Shown: one piece after another, positions 51,711 through 63,344 of the stretch
How positions within the stretch are numbered: the stretch's first letter is position 1
Layout of the letters: each line of letters opens with the position of its first letter
Source of the DNA: Isochrysis galbana
Lineage: Eukaryota; Haptophyta; Isochrysidales; Isochrysidaceae
NCBI GenBank assembly: GCA_018136815.1
Contig: CM030939.1
Span: forward strand, 3,031,419 to 3,095,418
Reading direction: 5' to 3'
Length of the DNA: 64,000 nucleotides
The notes under the pieces: generated by a model
What the model saw: only the letters and a program-made list of their open reading frames with translations
Told to the model about the DNA's origin: nothing
Databases searched by the model: none
Position numbers and translations under genes: made by a program

Positions 51711-52855
51711 TCGCAAGCCGTCCCGCAATCAAAGCTTGTAGTGAGGTGGCCTTGTGCCGGCTATAGACCAAATCTATGGCACCTTATCGGTTAAATGCAT
51801 TTCGCTGTGGCCATTGATGAAGCGCTCGCCTCTTCCATCCTTTGGCATCGCTGAACCAAAAGGGGTTCACAAGTGCGGACGCAACAATTGTTGAAGGGCT
51901 CATGGAGTGGGCCCGGATGATGAGCACCAAAGTGTCCATTTAAATAATGGGGAATGCAACGGCGGACGACGAGCATTCATGCGCATTCCACTACAACGTC
52001 GATGCTCAATGTCAATGACATGGATTTCACGGCCAATAGCCAATAGAGCATCGTTCGTCATTCGTGGCAATTGCAACTACTCCGTACGTGAGCATGTAAT
52101 CAAAGCTGCGTGATGCGCGATTCAATGGAGATTTTGGCTCGTTCTTTCTAGTAGTTCCCCTGATCGTGACCTGCATCTGGTGTACTCGTGTGTTCAATAG
52201 ATGTGTACAGGGCTTAACACTTAATGATTTATTAAAGCATTGATTCGCCGGTGTGCAGTGGCGCAAAAATCAATAGCAATAGAAGGCGGGCAATCACACG
52301 CATGACGGTCCCGCGCGGGGAAACTCTGCACATCACGTCATTGGGTTGTGCGTGTCCGCCGATGGACGCCCCCGTGGGACCGATGATACACATACAGTAA
52401 CGGGTGGGTTTATAAATGCAGCGCGTAGCGCACCGTGGGCCATTTAACTTTATAGTCGGTTCGCATGGGGGATGAACACTACACTAGTAGAATGAATAAC
52501 ATTTGGATACATACACACACACAAGCTATCTGCTAAGGGAGGTGTCACACACCACCACACAGTTGCCTGTCAGCTGTTGGCATTGAGCACTCAGGAAGTG
52601 GGGACTACTCATTCCCCTGGGCCCCTGGGAGGTAGAATCGGGTGCTTAGCTGCCTGCGCGCCGTGGGTCATAATGCGGTCATATGTGTCGTGGCTTGGCG
52701 TGTTGGTGCATGGCTGGTGGCGGTAGCGACACTAATATTTAGTTGTTTTTTATTGAAAATATGAGTGCGAGGGGTGCATCCCTCCCGAGCCGAGTGGCGA
52801 GTGGAGGAGAAGGTGGTACGAAATAGAGGGCCAAGCAAACGACCTAGGCCTAGGG
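51711..52855. other. Interval without a supported gene
   Basis: Only short frames on both strands. AT-rich DNA at 52200-52240 and a CACACA run at 52513-52523. No domain or splice pattern is seen. Confidence 0.4.
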
Positions 52856-53215
52856 CCACGCGCGAGGCGATATTTGTCGCATCCGCGATCGACTTAAGAC
52901 CTTCTGCCGCTTCGTGCGTTCTCGTGCTCAATCGTTCTTGTTCGCCGCGGAGTTTTACTCGTAACTTGTAGAACTCTTCAGTCGTAATTCGCTCATCGCT
53001 CCTTGCCGTCGCGCCCCTTTGTGGCCTGTCTCGCCTCTGTTTCGCTCCTTTGCACCTTGGGCCTTGCTCTCTCTTCGGTCCCACCTTGCTGTCGTTCCCC
53101 CGCGCCTGCTCTCGCTCTCGTCGTAGGTGTTCGTCGCTGAGGACTTTTCCCCCAGCGCGAAGCCTGCACCCTCTCACCCTCTCGCTCCTTTCGTTTTATG
53201 CGCATAGATTCCCTC

Positions 53216-54103
53216 AACTAAGTTTATACTTAGACGCGATGGAGCGCGCCGCCGCGACTCCCCTCTCCCTCGGGCCCCCCGCCGAGGGCGCCCCCCCAGT
53301 GCCCATGTGCCCATGGAGCAGCCGCTATCGAAGCGGCCGCGTCCGCCCACCGAGGCCGAGCAGGTGCGTGCGACTCCGGTCGCGCCACACGGCCCGTGGC
53401 CCCGGCCACACCACCCATGGCAGCCATGCTGGCCTCCCCCATGGGGGGCAGCAGGCTGCTGGCAGCACCCCATCAATGCCAGGCTCAAGCAGCCACCCTT
53501 CCATTGGGCATGCCTTATGGCAGAGGCCCCTCTCGCCCTGGCAAGGGCCGCGCTGCTCCGGCAGCGCGGCGCGAGGCCGGGTGGCCCCTATGGGCACAAC
53601 ACACACCTCCCCACACAAGTCCTCGACCGCACGCACTAGCAAAGCCTCACAAGGGAGAAAACCGAAACTCAAGTCCCCGCGTGAGCCCGTCTTTACATTC
53701 AACGACAAAGGCACACTGATGTTAGGCGGCAACCTGGCCGCAATAGCCAATGCACTCCAACTAACGGAAAAGCTAGCTTAACCGCGCATAAGCCGTCGCG
53801 ACGCTTCACCCACCCGCCCTGCCTCAACCCCCGGAAACACGGAGGCACGCCGCCCATCTCCTAGGTTCAAAAAGAAGCAATATAGAAACCGATAGCCCGA
53901 TGGTACAGGAGGAAGGAGTGAAAAAACCTATCGGGGATCGGTGCACACCGTCTGCTGCAGGAAACCGAATACACCCAGCCCCTAGGTAGCGCACGAGGGA
54001 CGGGCCGCAAGGCAGGTGGAGGGGGGATGAGAGCGGCGGGCGAGGCTGCATTTATTAGAGTGCAGAGTCGCGTGCGCGGCGAGAATATTAAGAAGTTTTT
54101 TTT
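53216..54103 (+). mobile_element. Mini-LINE (888 bp) with 18-bp target-site duplication
   Basis: ATGCGCATAGATTCCCTC occurs at 53198-53215 and at 54104-54121; the preceding T residues are shared with the tail. The element has the 5' hairpin (stem CTAAG/CTTAG), the ATGGAGCGCGCC start, an in-frame fusion of ORF1 beginning to ORF2 end (53239-53781), the LINE 3' UTR and a 3' end GAATATTAAGAAG plus T residues. Endonuclease, reverse transcriptase and zinc knuckle are all gone. The perfect duplication means that it inserted recently, so it must have used enzymes supplied in trans. Confidence 0.9.
53239..53781 (+). CDS. In-frame ORF1-ORF2 fusion of the mini-LINE (180 aa)
   Basis: The frame starts MERAAATPLSLGPPAEGAPP, passes through Pro/Gly/His-rich sequence, and ends in SKASQGRKPKLKSPREPVFT and GNLAAIANALQLTEKLA, the last 50 residues of ORF2. 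The deletion joined the two in the same frame without stops. Whether the product has a role in mobilisation is unknown; an open frame is also expected in a young insertion. Confidence 0.5.
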   Translation: MERAAATPLSLGPPAEGAPPVPMCPWSSRYRSGRVRPPRPSRCVRLRSRHTARGPGHTTHGSHAGLPHGGQQAAGSTPSMPGSSSHPSIGHALWQRPLSPWQGPRCSGSAARGRVAPMGTTHTSPHKSSTARTSKASQGRKPKLKSPREPVFTFNDKGTLMLGGNLAAIANALQLTEKLA

Positions 54104-54689
54104 ATGCGCATAGATTCCCTCCTTACTTTCTACATATTCGCTCGCTGTAACCGCCGTTCGCAGTCGGCTCTTCCGTCGCATCGTCGCTCTCTCGTCAGCT
54201 TTCTCTTCCTTGTTTCCTTCATTCTGTGTCTTCCCCACCCAGCTGGGGAGAGATACGTTAGTGTAGGGGGATGTTGGCTGAAAGTTGAGTGTGCGTGTCT
54301 TGGCTTGCTGTCGGACTGGTCGGATTGGTATCCTGTCGGCCTCTGTCGCCCACGTTCGTCGCCCTAGTCGCTCCTCGCTCCCTCGTTCTCGCTCTCGCTT
54401 CTCGCTCCCTTCGTAACAAGCAATCTTACAACACCACTCAGACCAAACCGCCACTCGCACACTCGCACTCGCTACCGCTATGTCCGCCCCGTCGTCCCGC
54501 TCGCCCTCGCCACTGTCCGCCATCCACCTTCCCGCCATTGAGGTGGATCAGCCCGTCCAACCCGCCAATTCCCAGAACACCGTGCCTTCCGCCCGCCTAC
54601 CTTCCGTACCTTCCGGTTCCCTCTTTCCCATCCGTAACCTACAATCCGTCAATATTATTACGAGTTTTTTTACGTACAGTTCAATTTAA

Positions 54690-55050
54690 AAATTGCGTTG
54701 AAACGCCACCACACCGGCACACGCGCGCGTGCGACATATACACGCACACATGCTGGCCCACGGATGGATGCAAGTCGTCATGCACGAGATGTCCGGGGGG
54801 GCTGGCAGCAAGCAGCTCTTCTTGCACACTTTGGGATTTGGGGGCGGTCACATCACGTCACCGATGCGCCACCATACGGGCAGGCTTTGATCACAGACCT
54901 ATCCTCGTTCCGACAAGCAGGATTCCTCTCCGGAACTTCTAAATCCCAGCTTTCATAATCGTACATACACAGCGTTCAAGCAACCTGCACGTAAGCGGCA
55001 AGGCAGAGAACACGTGATAATCGAGGGCATGCGCGCAGCATACTTCAGCA
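54690..55050. other. Interval without a supported gene
   Basis: Spacer between the retroelement copy and the Mpv17-family gene; no supported frame. Likewise, 56250-57000 has only pyrimidine-rich low complexity and a possible unplaced first exon of the Mpv17 gene. Confidence 0.35.
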
Positions 55051-55054
55051 TACG

Positions 55055-56247
55055 TCATGCAGTCGAGACACTTTTATCATCCTCACGACGCCCTCTTCCG
55101 CCTCGTTCAAGCTTTCTATTGTCGGCTTTTGGTGATGGTTCCAACGGTTGAGAGGAATGAGTGGCATAAGAAATGTAAGTGTTCCAAGCTACCGCTACGC
55201 CATTTGCAAATAAAACCTGTGATCGGGGGGCACACGCCCTTGTAGGTGATTCAATAAAGCGACGATCAAAGGTATGATTGAGGCCGAATGTTTCACTCGA
55301 GACCTGGGCGGCTTCCCTCGGCATTGTTTGCCATGCCATACACCCCTGGTCTTACAAGTGAGCATTGCCCAATTGTTGATTACCTCGACTCGTATTGGCC
55401 GTCGAATGTACGAGGCGTTCATGTGATGTATGGCCGGAGATGTGACACCCACTCTCACCCCGTTCAGATTTTTACCTGGAAATGCGGTGGTACAACTGCG
55501 AAGTTGACGAGCTGCGCAGGAATCCAAAGTTTCCAGTTTGCAAGAACAGTTGGCCACCAAGTTGCCTGGGTTTGACGTAGGGGCGTCTCGGCACCTGTGC
55601 ATGGGTGGATTTTGACAACTGTGACGAAGGGCATTCACATCAAGATCGAGGACATGCAGTATGGCACACACGCAGAGATTATGAACTGTGCGGTTAAACA
55701 CTTGCATGAAAACGAGCGTTCGTCAAATCTTGCTTCATCTTGCAGCCCTTTGTATGCAAACCAAGAGCCAAAAGGAGACAAGCACGGTGAGGGAATACCT
55801 TCGAGCGTCAACAATGAAGTTAAGAAGAGCGGGATGAAGGCGGGCGCGAAGAAAAGTTGGTCCAGTACAAGACGCTGCGCGATTGATGCCGGAGAGGTGC
55901 CTGGGACTATTCGATAAAGCGCTGAGTACCTACAAGGGGAAGCACACGTATGTGCAACAAGTAGAAAAGCCGCAACAGTACAAACCACGCAAGCCTACGA
56001 GCTCCGCTCCAAAAGCCTATGCCGGAATCAAGACTTGCGAATACTGCTCTCAACATCAAGAAGCTCCGAAATGAGTGAGCCATCCAGTGGCGACGTCGCA
56101 CCAAGTATGCAAAATCGGTCCGACAAGAAAACCGCCTAGAGCAGCAAATATGGCCAGCCGGCGCATCTCTGGGACCTCGCGCTTCTCAATCAAAACCTGA
56201 CAGGCAAAGGTATGACAATGGCAAGAGTAGGAAAGAGATGTACACAA
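55055..56247 (-). CDS. Mpv17/PMP22-family membrane protein (first exon unresolved)
   Basis: Exons on the minus strand: 56196..56102, 55929..55799, 55594..55476, 55216..55055. Phases are consistent and all sites are GT-AG. Family landmarks in order: VLIEKREVPEMRRLAIFAAL, GGFLVGPILHTW joined to YSALYRIVPGTSP, RLVLDQLFFAPAFIPLFLTS, then the signature WWPTVLANWKLWIPAQLVNF with AVVPPHFQ, and finally VLFANGVAVAWNTYISY. A basic tail (ADNRKLERGGRGRREDDKS) ends the protein. The N-terminal segment with the first membrane helix should lie above 56196; I could not place it. Members are four-helix proteins of the inner mitochondrial or peroxisomal membrane. Confidence 0.85.
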
Positions 56248-57410
56248 CTGAACCGAAACTATGATCTCAGTTCGTAGTCAAAAGCAGCCATAGGACGCAA
56301 CGTCAAAGGGTATTGCATGGTGAGCAAGTGAAATCTCGCTGAATGGAACGGCAAGTGCGGCCTTTCCACTCAGGACTGAGTCCAGAGTCAAAGTGTGCAG
56401 AGCACCGCGGTGTGCAGCGAGTGGGCAGAAATACGTGCTTCTGCGCGTGGGGACAATGGCTCGCCTGGCAGGTACAGTCTCCCACTCCCGAGATGAAGGC
56501 GGAGGTGGTGGCCTGCGGGGCGACGCGGCACACGCGCCGTGCATGGAGCAGTCGGATAAAGTACACCTTTCGTCGCGCGGAGCAAGTAGGGAGTTTGGAC
56601 CGTCCACCAATCACCAGATGCGGGCGCGTCCAGGCTCGCTTCCCCGGCCCCCCGTTCCCCTGCTAGGTCTATCGCTCTCCCTCTCTCCCTCGGTTTCTCT
56701 CTCCTTCCTTTTATCGCTCCCTCCATCCATCCATCCCTCCTTTCCCCCACCCACCCACACCTTCTCACCTTTGTGCGGAGAGGCTGTTGGTGGAGGAGGC
56801 GAGTATATACCGAAAGTGGACGGAGCATCGGACGTCGCCTTCAGTGCAGAGGGAGGGACAGAGGGAGCCCCGCCGAGCCGCTTCTGCGGCAGAGGCAGAG
56901 CGGAGCCGTCGGGCGACTGGGCTTCCGCTCCTCGGAGGGAGCGGCCCGCCGGGGGGCGCGCGAAACCAGGGCCCTCACAAACAAGCCCAGGTATCTAGGG
57001 TACAGGCGTTAGAAATTGTAGTCTTGTAAGAGGTCTTGTTGGCTAGCATCCCTAGCCACATACACCGGACGAGCCATGCACCAACCGCGCACACCCCCAT
57101 CGCGGGGTAGGGGCTCCGTTGCCGATGAGGCACGGTCCCTCAGCACTAGGATTAAACCAGGACAACAAGAAAACTCTGACACTCCCCCATCGCCAAAGGC
57201 GAATCCCTATTTCCCATCCGACGTCATTCCCAATGAAAGATACAAGCATACGTCAGGACTGAATCGAGCTCAAGCGAGATGACGCATAGGCCGACGAAGG
57301 ATTCTCATTAGGCCGATAAAGGCGTAATGGCTCCACTACGGCATGAGGCCTGTCAACTCTAAGAGAGTTTGCAGGTTGACCGGTGGGACATGCGGAAGTG
57401 CGACAAGTCG

Positions 57411-58660
57411 CTAAAATGAAAATGATCCGAGCGACTTGTTGCGGAACGAAACGAACTTTCCCTTTTCTAGAGCCTTAGTCATCATGTCGGCAATTTGGTT
57501 GTTGGTTGTTGGTCGACAGCCACGAAGGAGTAGAGATAAGATCGAGAAATTGCTTGCGGCCAAACCAAAGCCAATTTTCGTAGTGACGAGTGCGAGCCGT
57601 AACACCAGGGTTCTTGATCGAAGCGATTGTGGCTGAGCGCGGCTGAGTTGTCGCAATGGATAGCAACCGGAAGAGAGTAGTCCGCTTCGAGAAACTCTAG
57701 AACGTTAAGAACGAACCTTAGGTCCTTGGCTCCATTAGTATATGCAGCGATTTCGGCTTCGGCAGAGGATTGTGGAATTATCTTCAGTTTGCGTGCCGAA
57801 TATGAGACCGCCGCTCCGCAGTACATGATGATGTGACCCGAGAAAGGGTTAGGGGAGGAACCCCAAGATGCGTCTGAGTAGACTTCAATGGTGGGTGCGG
57901 AGCCTCTGTAAGTTAGCGACAGCGATTTGGTGTTGTGTAGGTATGAAAGAACGGCTAGCGCATGCTCGAAGTTCTTGGGGCTTGGATCTTGCATGAACTG
58001 ACAGAGAAAGCTTGAGGCGTAAGCAACATCGGGCCTTGTGCAATTTGCTATCCAGAGCAGGCATCCCATTATAGCTAGATAGGGCTTGTCCCTCATGATG
58101 GCGCGCTCTTCATCAGATGTGGCACCTTTCATTTTCATGAAGGTATCTATGTCGGTTGAACGAATTGGAACGGTGTATGGTTTGCTCGAGCCGCGCAGGA
58201 ACTTGGTCGCCGTGTTGACAATGTAGTGTTCTTGGCTGACGCGAAGAGTTTTAGCGGTCACATCTCGCGAGAGTAGCATCCCACAAAACAATGAGGGCGC
58301 CTTGGGAGCGCTGCACGCGAACCTTGCGGTATACCTTGAAAGGAATGTGCGGACTTGCTCGGTAGCCGATTTGTTGTCGCGAGGAAAGCCAATGAGCAAG
58401 TTATCGACGTACAGTCCAATCTTGATTAATATCCCATCTAGGGATCGTTTGAAAAGATCAGGCTCGGCGACACATCGCTTGAACCCGAGAGAGACGAGAT
58501 GGTCGGCATTCGACTTCATGAATAGGTGGCCGGCTTGCTTGGTCCCTTCGAGTGGGCGAGTAAGCTTACATGCGGCATACCCTTCTTGTTCGAAGCCGTG
58601 GGGTTGCTCAACGTATAGATCAAGATTGGGGTCCATGTCACCTTGAGTGAACGCTTTGGT
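57411..58660 (-). pseudogene. copia reverse transcriptase-RNase H, N-truncated and frameshifted
   Basis: The frame begins VTKAFTQGDMDPNLDLYVEQ, which is the middle of the copia reverse transcriptase; the first catalytic aspartate (normally DV.AF) is replaced by Gly and everything before it is missing. The second catalytic box is YVDNLLIGF instead of YVDD. RNase H follows (IEVYSDASWGSSPNPFSGHI, SSAEAEIAAYTNGAKDLRFV, HCDNSAAL). From about 57640 two frameshifts displace the end (SIKNPGVTARTRHYENWLWF, then NNQIADMMTKALEKGKFVSF). The enzyme would be inactive. Confidence 0.85.
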
Positions 58661-58849
58661 GACCCCTGTGTGTTTTGACGATGCTCCGTCGGTCCATCCT
58701 ATCTTTGCCCTTTTGGTTCACGTTTGAGCTGCCCGCTTGGGTCACGATGAAGTGGTCCGGTGGGTAGTGGCCCCCCGTATCCATGTGGTCGTGGCCCCCG
58801 TATGATAGGGTGTCCATTGCCACCGTACCTTGGCCCCCCGTACCTTGGC

Positions 58850-59105
58850 CCAGGCTACCGGATTGGCCCCCGTGTGGTTGAATGTCCATGTGGTCCACCG
58901 TACCTTGGCTTTGGCCCCCGTATGATTGGGTGTCCATTGCCACCAGGCTACCGGATTGGCCCCCGTGTGGTTGGATGTCCATGTGGTCCACCGTACCTTG
59001 GCTTTGGCCCCCGTATGATTGGGTGTCCATTGCCACCAGGCTACCGGATTGGCCCCCGTGTGGTTGGATGTCCATGTGGTCCACCGTACCTTGGCCCAGG
59101 CTATC
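58850..59105 (-). repeat. 93-bp tandem repeat in the copia linker
   Basis: About two and a half units with a 93-bp period (the word TACCTTGG at about 58901, 58994 and 59087). In the frame 59312-58638 each unit encodes 31 residues containing TVDHMDIQPHGGQSGSLVAM and DTQSYGGQSQG. The frame is uninterrupted, but it differs from that of the reverse transcriptase. Confidence 0.8.
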
Positions 59106-59354
59106 CATTGGACTCTTAATGGCCATTGGCCAACTGCCCTGTGTTTGGTAGACGTCTGAGCTACGGTCCTCTTGGCCCAGGCTACCTTCGGTCACGTTTG
59201 AGCTACTGCCCGGTGGGCCCACCGCGACCAAAGTGCCAGGACCGGCGGCGGCGGCGGATACTAGCATGGGGGGGTTTAAGTCACCAGGCTTGCCGCCATT
59301 GTATAGGAACACATAGACCGCCCATATGGCGTCTTGGGTTTTAAAACGGGTCGT

Positions 59355-59621
59355 TGAATCAGAGGTCGCGCATCACCGCCGCGATCGTCAGCCCCGCGCG
59401 CACCTCCCCCCCCCCCCCCAATCTCAATCATAATCCATCGCCTCTTCAAGCGCATGGGTCAAATCGCACTCGCCATCATAAATGTACCGTCTAGGCTGCA
59501 GCTTGCGCACAACTTGATGGCATGCCATGATGAGGCCAAGGCCGCTCGCGACGGCAAGCGCTCGCGTAGGTATCAAAGGCGACACGCCGCACGCGGATTG
59601 GCGTGCACGCGCTCCTATTCA
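59355..59621. other. Spacer between the copia element and the J-domain gene
   Basis: A C-run at 59407-59419 and a short plus-strand frame (59454-59639) that shows no recognised domain. Nothing supported. Confidence 0.4.
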
Positions 59622-62600
59622 CTACAGGTCCAAGCCTGAGTCTACACGGCCCCAGCGCGGCTTGGAGCTGGCGTAGAGGTGCGAGAAGTGAGGGGGGGAT
59701 GGCTTAAGGCTAGGCGTGGAGCTGCAACTCGTGCTCTCTGAGCCACCACCTTCGCAGCCAAAAGCATACTCATAGGCATACGCCCCGCCATGGTCATCGT
59801 CGTAATCGCCATGGTCCGTACCACATTCGCCGTAGCCGAAAAAGGGTGCTCCCCGGCCTCTACCAGGTGTGGTGTAACTATCGGGTCGTGAGAAGCCGAA
59901 TGACGAGATGTCGGCTCCTGCGTGTTGTGCAGGTTTGCCGTGGTGTACGCCCCCTCCCACCATCCCATCTGAAATGGGGCTGGCCACCACGCGTGCAAGG
60001 TCATATTTCTTGCGTGCTTCAACTGTTCCGATGGCTTCCCACGCCGCAGTGATACGAGTGAATACGGTGTTGGCGCGACGGCGAGACTCGGCGGATGCTT
60101 GATGTTTGTCCGGGTGCCAAGCGAGGCATTGCTGACGATACGCCCGCCGGATCTCTTCCGTATCCGCATGCGGAGAGACGCCGAGGACCTGCAAAAGGAG
60201 TGAAAGTCGTAGTACGCTTGTGTTCACCGGGAGCAAAGCGCCGAAATATTCCCGTGCGGCATAGGAGGGTCTCCGCTCTGCTCAAAAGCCATGATGGCTA
60301 CACACGGTCCGCTTTGCAAGCCGCCCTAGTCCCTCGTGGTGTAGCCCATAGGCAAGCTGCCACAATATGGGCTCGTGCAGCGACTGTGCGACCCCAGCCA
60401 TTGCGTGACCCTTACCTGATAGTGGCATGCTTCCCCAAGTTCAATTGCCTTGGACTCACACTCCTCCCAAGCGATGTTGGTTGGCTCCAATGCAATCAAA
60501 GCGCGATATGCTGACGCAGCCTATGGCGCGACGACGATGCCATGGACTTCAGGAGATGACAAGTCGCAGGACAGGTCAGACTTGGAGCGCTGTCGCCGGA
60601 TCAGTCTGGGTGCTGTTGGCCTCCCCCCTCCTTCTCCCCCCACGTACCAAATCTCCATTAGCGGCTGATTTCGACACAGCCGCTTGTGCCAGGCTGTCTC
60701 ACCTCTTTGAACTCAAGCAGCTCCATATGCGCCTCCGCTTGCAGCATGCGCGCGTTGGCATAGTTCGGATTTTGACTAAGCGCGCATTCCGCCTGGAACA
60801 AATTGGGTGAGCGCAGCCAGCAATCGGACATGGTGAGTTGCTAACGCATCGCCAAAGATCAAGGGGGTCTGAATTGGCGTGGCGTAAGAGGCGAGCAAGA
60901 GAGCAAGAGGGGCCTCGCGCACCTGCTCCAACGCAAGGCAGTGCCGGCCTTGCTTGATGGCAGCCCGTGCGCAATTGAAATGGAGCGTAGCCAAATCGAT
61001 CGGGTGGCACACTGCTGGGGTGCTTTCGACCATTCTAATTGCCTATTGGGACGAAGGCCACGCGATGGTAAAGTCTCTCGCCCTTGCCTTGTCGCACAGT
61101 GTCGGCGGGCGCACACAATACCAGTGCGCTTGCTACAGCACGGGTCGCTCTTGACGGACCTTAAGGTACTCGTCGGATGCACTTGCGAATTCTCCACGGC
61201 GGTAGAGTCCATTTGCGCGCTTAGCTGCATTGAGAAGCATCAGCTCGCCATCCTGCAGTGCTTCCAAAACTAGCATGGCGCCTCCATTTCCTGCCGCTTC
61301 CTCTTCGCATTGCTTCGCGACTTGCACTGCCGTCCGACCGCCTTGATCAGGGACATCAGGGTCAGCGCCGTGACGGAGGAGCGCCTGCACGATGCAAGTA
61401 AGAACAACTGACAATGGCTTTCATGATGCAAATTGTGCTCGAAATGCCGCTGCAAAGAGCCGGCCTTCTTGCTTAGGCCGATGCATCTTACACACGGAGC
61501 TCTATTGCCTGTGCCGCGCACCTCCACAACCTCCCTGGCGGCCTCGGGTCGAACAGAATTTGCGGGCCTTGCTGCTAAATGAAGCGGCGTGGCGCCGCCT
61601 TGATCTTGTGCATCTGGATTGGCTCCTGCCCGAAGAAGTGCTAAGACAACGGACGGGTTCGCTGCAGCGCATGCGATGTGCAACGCAGTCCGCGTTGAGT
61701 TTGGAATGGAGCTCGCGACCGCTGGCTCAGATGTTCCATGGATCTCATCCTTGCCGCCATTGGCCAGAGCCTCCTGCCCACTTTGTATTCCAATGGCCAC
61801 CGCCACGCTAGCCACCGCTCGAGGGGTGCACGTAGGCTTGTAGCCGACATCTGCACCTAGGAGCAGAAGCTCCTCAACAATCGATGTTGCGTCCTCACTG
61901 CCCGAGGCTGCTGCGGCTCGTAGCGCAGTCCCAAGAGACGCACCCAAGGTCGTAGGGGTTGACGACTCGGTACGTATGGCCTCATCGGTATCGAATTCCG
62001 CCCTAAGAAGCGATGTCTTGGGCAGAGTAGATCCGCCATCGTTAGCACTCGCGACAGACCCCGTGTTATCGGTTGAGTTGGCCAATGCGACCGCGGCCAA
62101 GGAGCGCTCGACCATCCGAGAGGCCACCGATGCTCCCATCGGACTGATTTACCCAGGCCAAGGGGTGTCGGCACAGTTAGATGGGGGCGTATTGAAGTTA
62201 TGCATTATTAGCGTGCAGGCGCGCGCCACGAACAACTAGAGGAGCCGCAATCGAGCGAATGCTGTGGAGTGGAATCTACATTCATGGCCTAGTGCAGGAG
62301 AGATGGCACGCACCTCAATATTCCACGCACCTCATCGATCGATCCTCGCGCCGCCGCATCAACTAACGCTGCCACAGAGTAACCAAACCAGACAGCTGCA
62401 GGGCCAAGGCCTTCCTGCGGATTAGCTCGCAGAAGCCCAGCAGCACGTGAGCCCGCGCCACCAACAACACTCGATCCTTTTGTGCGCGCATTGGACCGTG
62501 CGGCATTGCTGTTGGCTTCTGCGCCCGCTGCATACTCGAGAGCGGCAGCCAAGGCGAACCTCGTCACAAGAAGTTCACGCAAGAGCTCTGTAACAGCCGG

Positions 62601-63341
62601 CGCACGTTCGTTGCCCTCGGCGTCGCGCGCCTGGCGAAGAGCGGATGCCTCAGCGTCTGCGTAGGCGAGCGCGCGTTCCGACTGAGCTCTCGCCATGTGG
62701 GCATCATTCAGCTGCTCCTCCAGCCGAAGGCATCTGCGCAGGTGTGGGAGCAAGCCTCAGCTACGCCCAAATGAACTAACGGAATATGGAATGCAAGATC
62801 AGCAAGGTGAGACTCACTGCAGCTGCGACTGCATTCGCTCAATCTCGAGCTGCGAGACTCTCTGATTGAGCTCTTGGATCTGAATGGCCGTCTTGCGCCT
62901 CTCATGCTCCTGCGCCTCTTCCAGCTCAACCGCCACCTGAGGCGAGACGGTGTCGAGCTCGATTGAGACAGAAAATAAAATGCGAAGGGAACGGCAGTGA
63001 ACAGGAGCGGCTCAAGCAGACAGGTGATTGGCAGCATAGCTAACACAATTAGAAAGCTGAACGCAGTGTGTGCCCCATCCTCAACCCTGCCCCCCCCCCC
63101 CGGTTCGATGGGAGGGGCACGCTTTCACCCTCGCTTTCCAGCCCCATTCCTTCTTCCCCTGCTGCTGTTCAGCTCTAACTCCTATCTCCGCCCCCACCCC
63201 CCTGGCCCCCTCCCCCTTCCACTGACGGTTTCTTTCCCGCTCTCCTCTCCTCTCTCCCTCTACCGCTCATTCTCTCCACCAAGGGCGAATCACCTGCATC
63301 AGGCGCTGGGTAAGCAGCGACCGCCCATGGACCCCCGCCAT
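59622..63341 (-). CDS. Coiled-coil, ankyrin, TPR and J-domain protein (771 aa, nine exons)
   Basis: Exons: 63341..63294, 62936..62818, 62733..62314, 62143..61522, 61384..61160, 61042..60923, 60792..60703, 60520..60416, 60188..59622. All introns (84-357 bp) are GT-AG and the phases close exactly. Order: short N-terminus (MAGVHGRSLLTQRLMQ); coiled coil (EEAQEHERRKTAIQIQELNQ; CLRLEEQLNDAHMARAQSER); ankyrin repeats (TALHIACAAANPSVVLALLR, ATPLHLAARPANS, ALLRHGADPDVPDQGGRTAV); TPR helices (ANGLYRRGEFASASDEYLK, LATLHFNCARAAIKQGRHCL, NPNYANARMLQAEAHMELLE); J domain (YQVLGVSPHADTEEIRRAYR with the HPD of AWHPDKH); Gly/Tyr-rich tail. The J domain should stimulate Hsp70, and the TPR may bind chaperone tails. 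Joining YQ to VLGV across the last intron recreates the usual J-domain start, which supports one gene. Confidence 0.82.
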
Positions 63342-63344
63342 GCC

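Larger units (their letters stand above)
52860..54680 (+). mobile_element. Third-lineage LINE copy, interrupted by a younger element
   Basis: The leader (52860-53215) matches the minus-strand leader at 48200-47830 (CGGAGTTTTACTCGTAACTT, CGTAGGTGTTCGTCG, ATAGATTCCCTC). It resumes at 54104 after the inserted element, reaches the start codon at 54480 (MSAPSSRSPSPLSAIHLP) and ends near 54673 with ATTACGAG and a T-run. As in the minus-strand copy, only the ORF1 start is kept. It encodes nothing functional. Confidence 0.7.
57030..59350 (-). mobile_element. Defective Ty1/copia LTR retrotransposon
   Basis: Read on the minus strand: the end of integrase (TQDAIWAVYVFLYNGGKPGD), a linker with 93-bp tandem repeats, reverse transcriptase and RNase H (58650-57411), a polypurine tract (GGCGATGGGGGAG, 57195-57183), and the start of the 3' LTR (TGTCAGAGTTTTC at 57181). 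The LTR seems to end near 57030. The 5' LTR, gag, protease and most of integrase are absent from the window. This is the only LTR element found. Confidence 0.7.

Noticed and set aside
58850-59105. Direct-repeat array with spacers (CRISPR)
   Set aside because: Units are contiguous 93-bp tandem copies in an open frame of a retrotransposon, in a eukaryotic genome.
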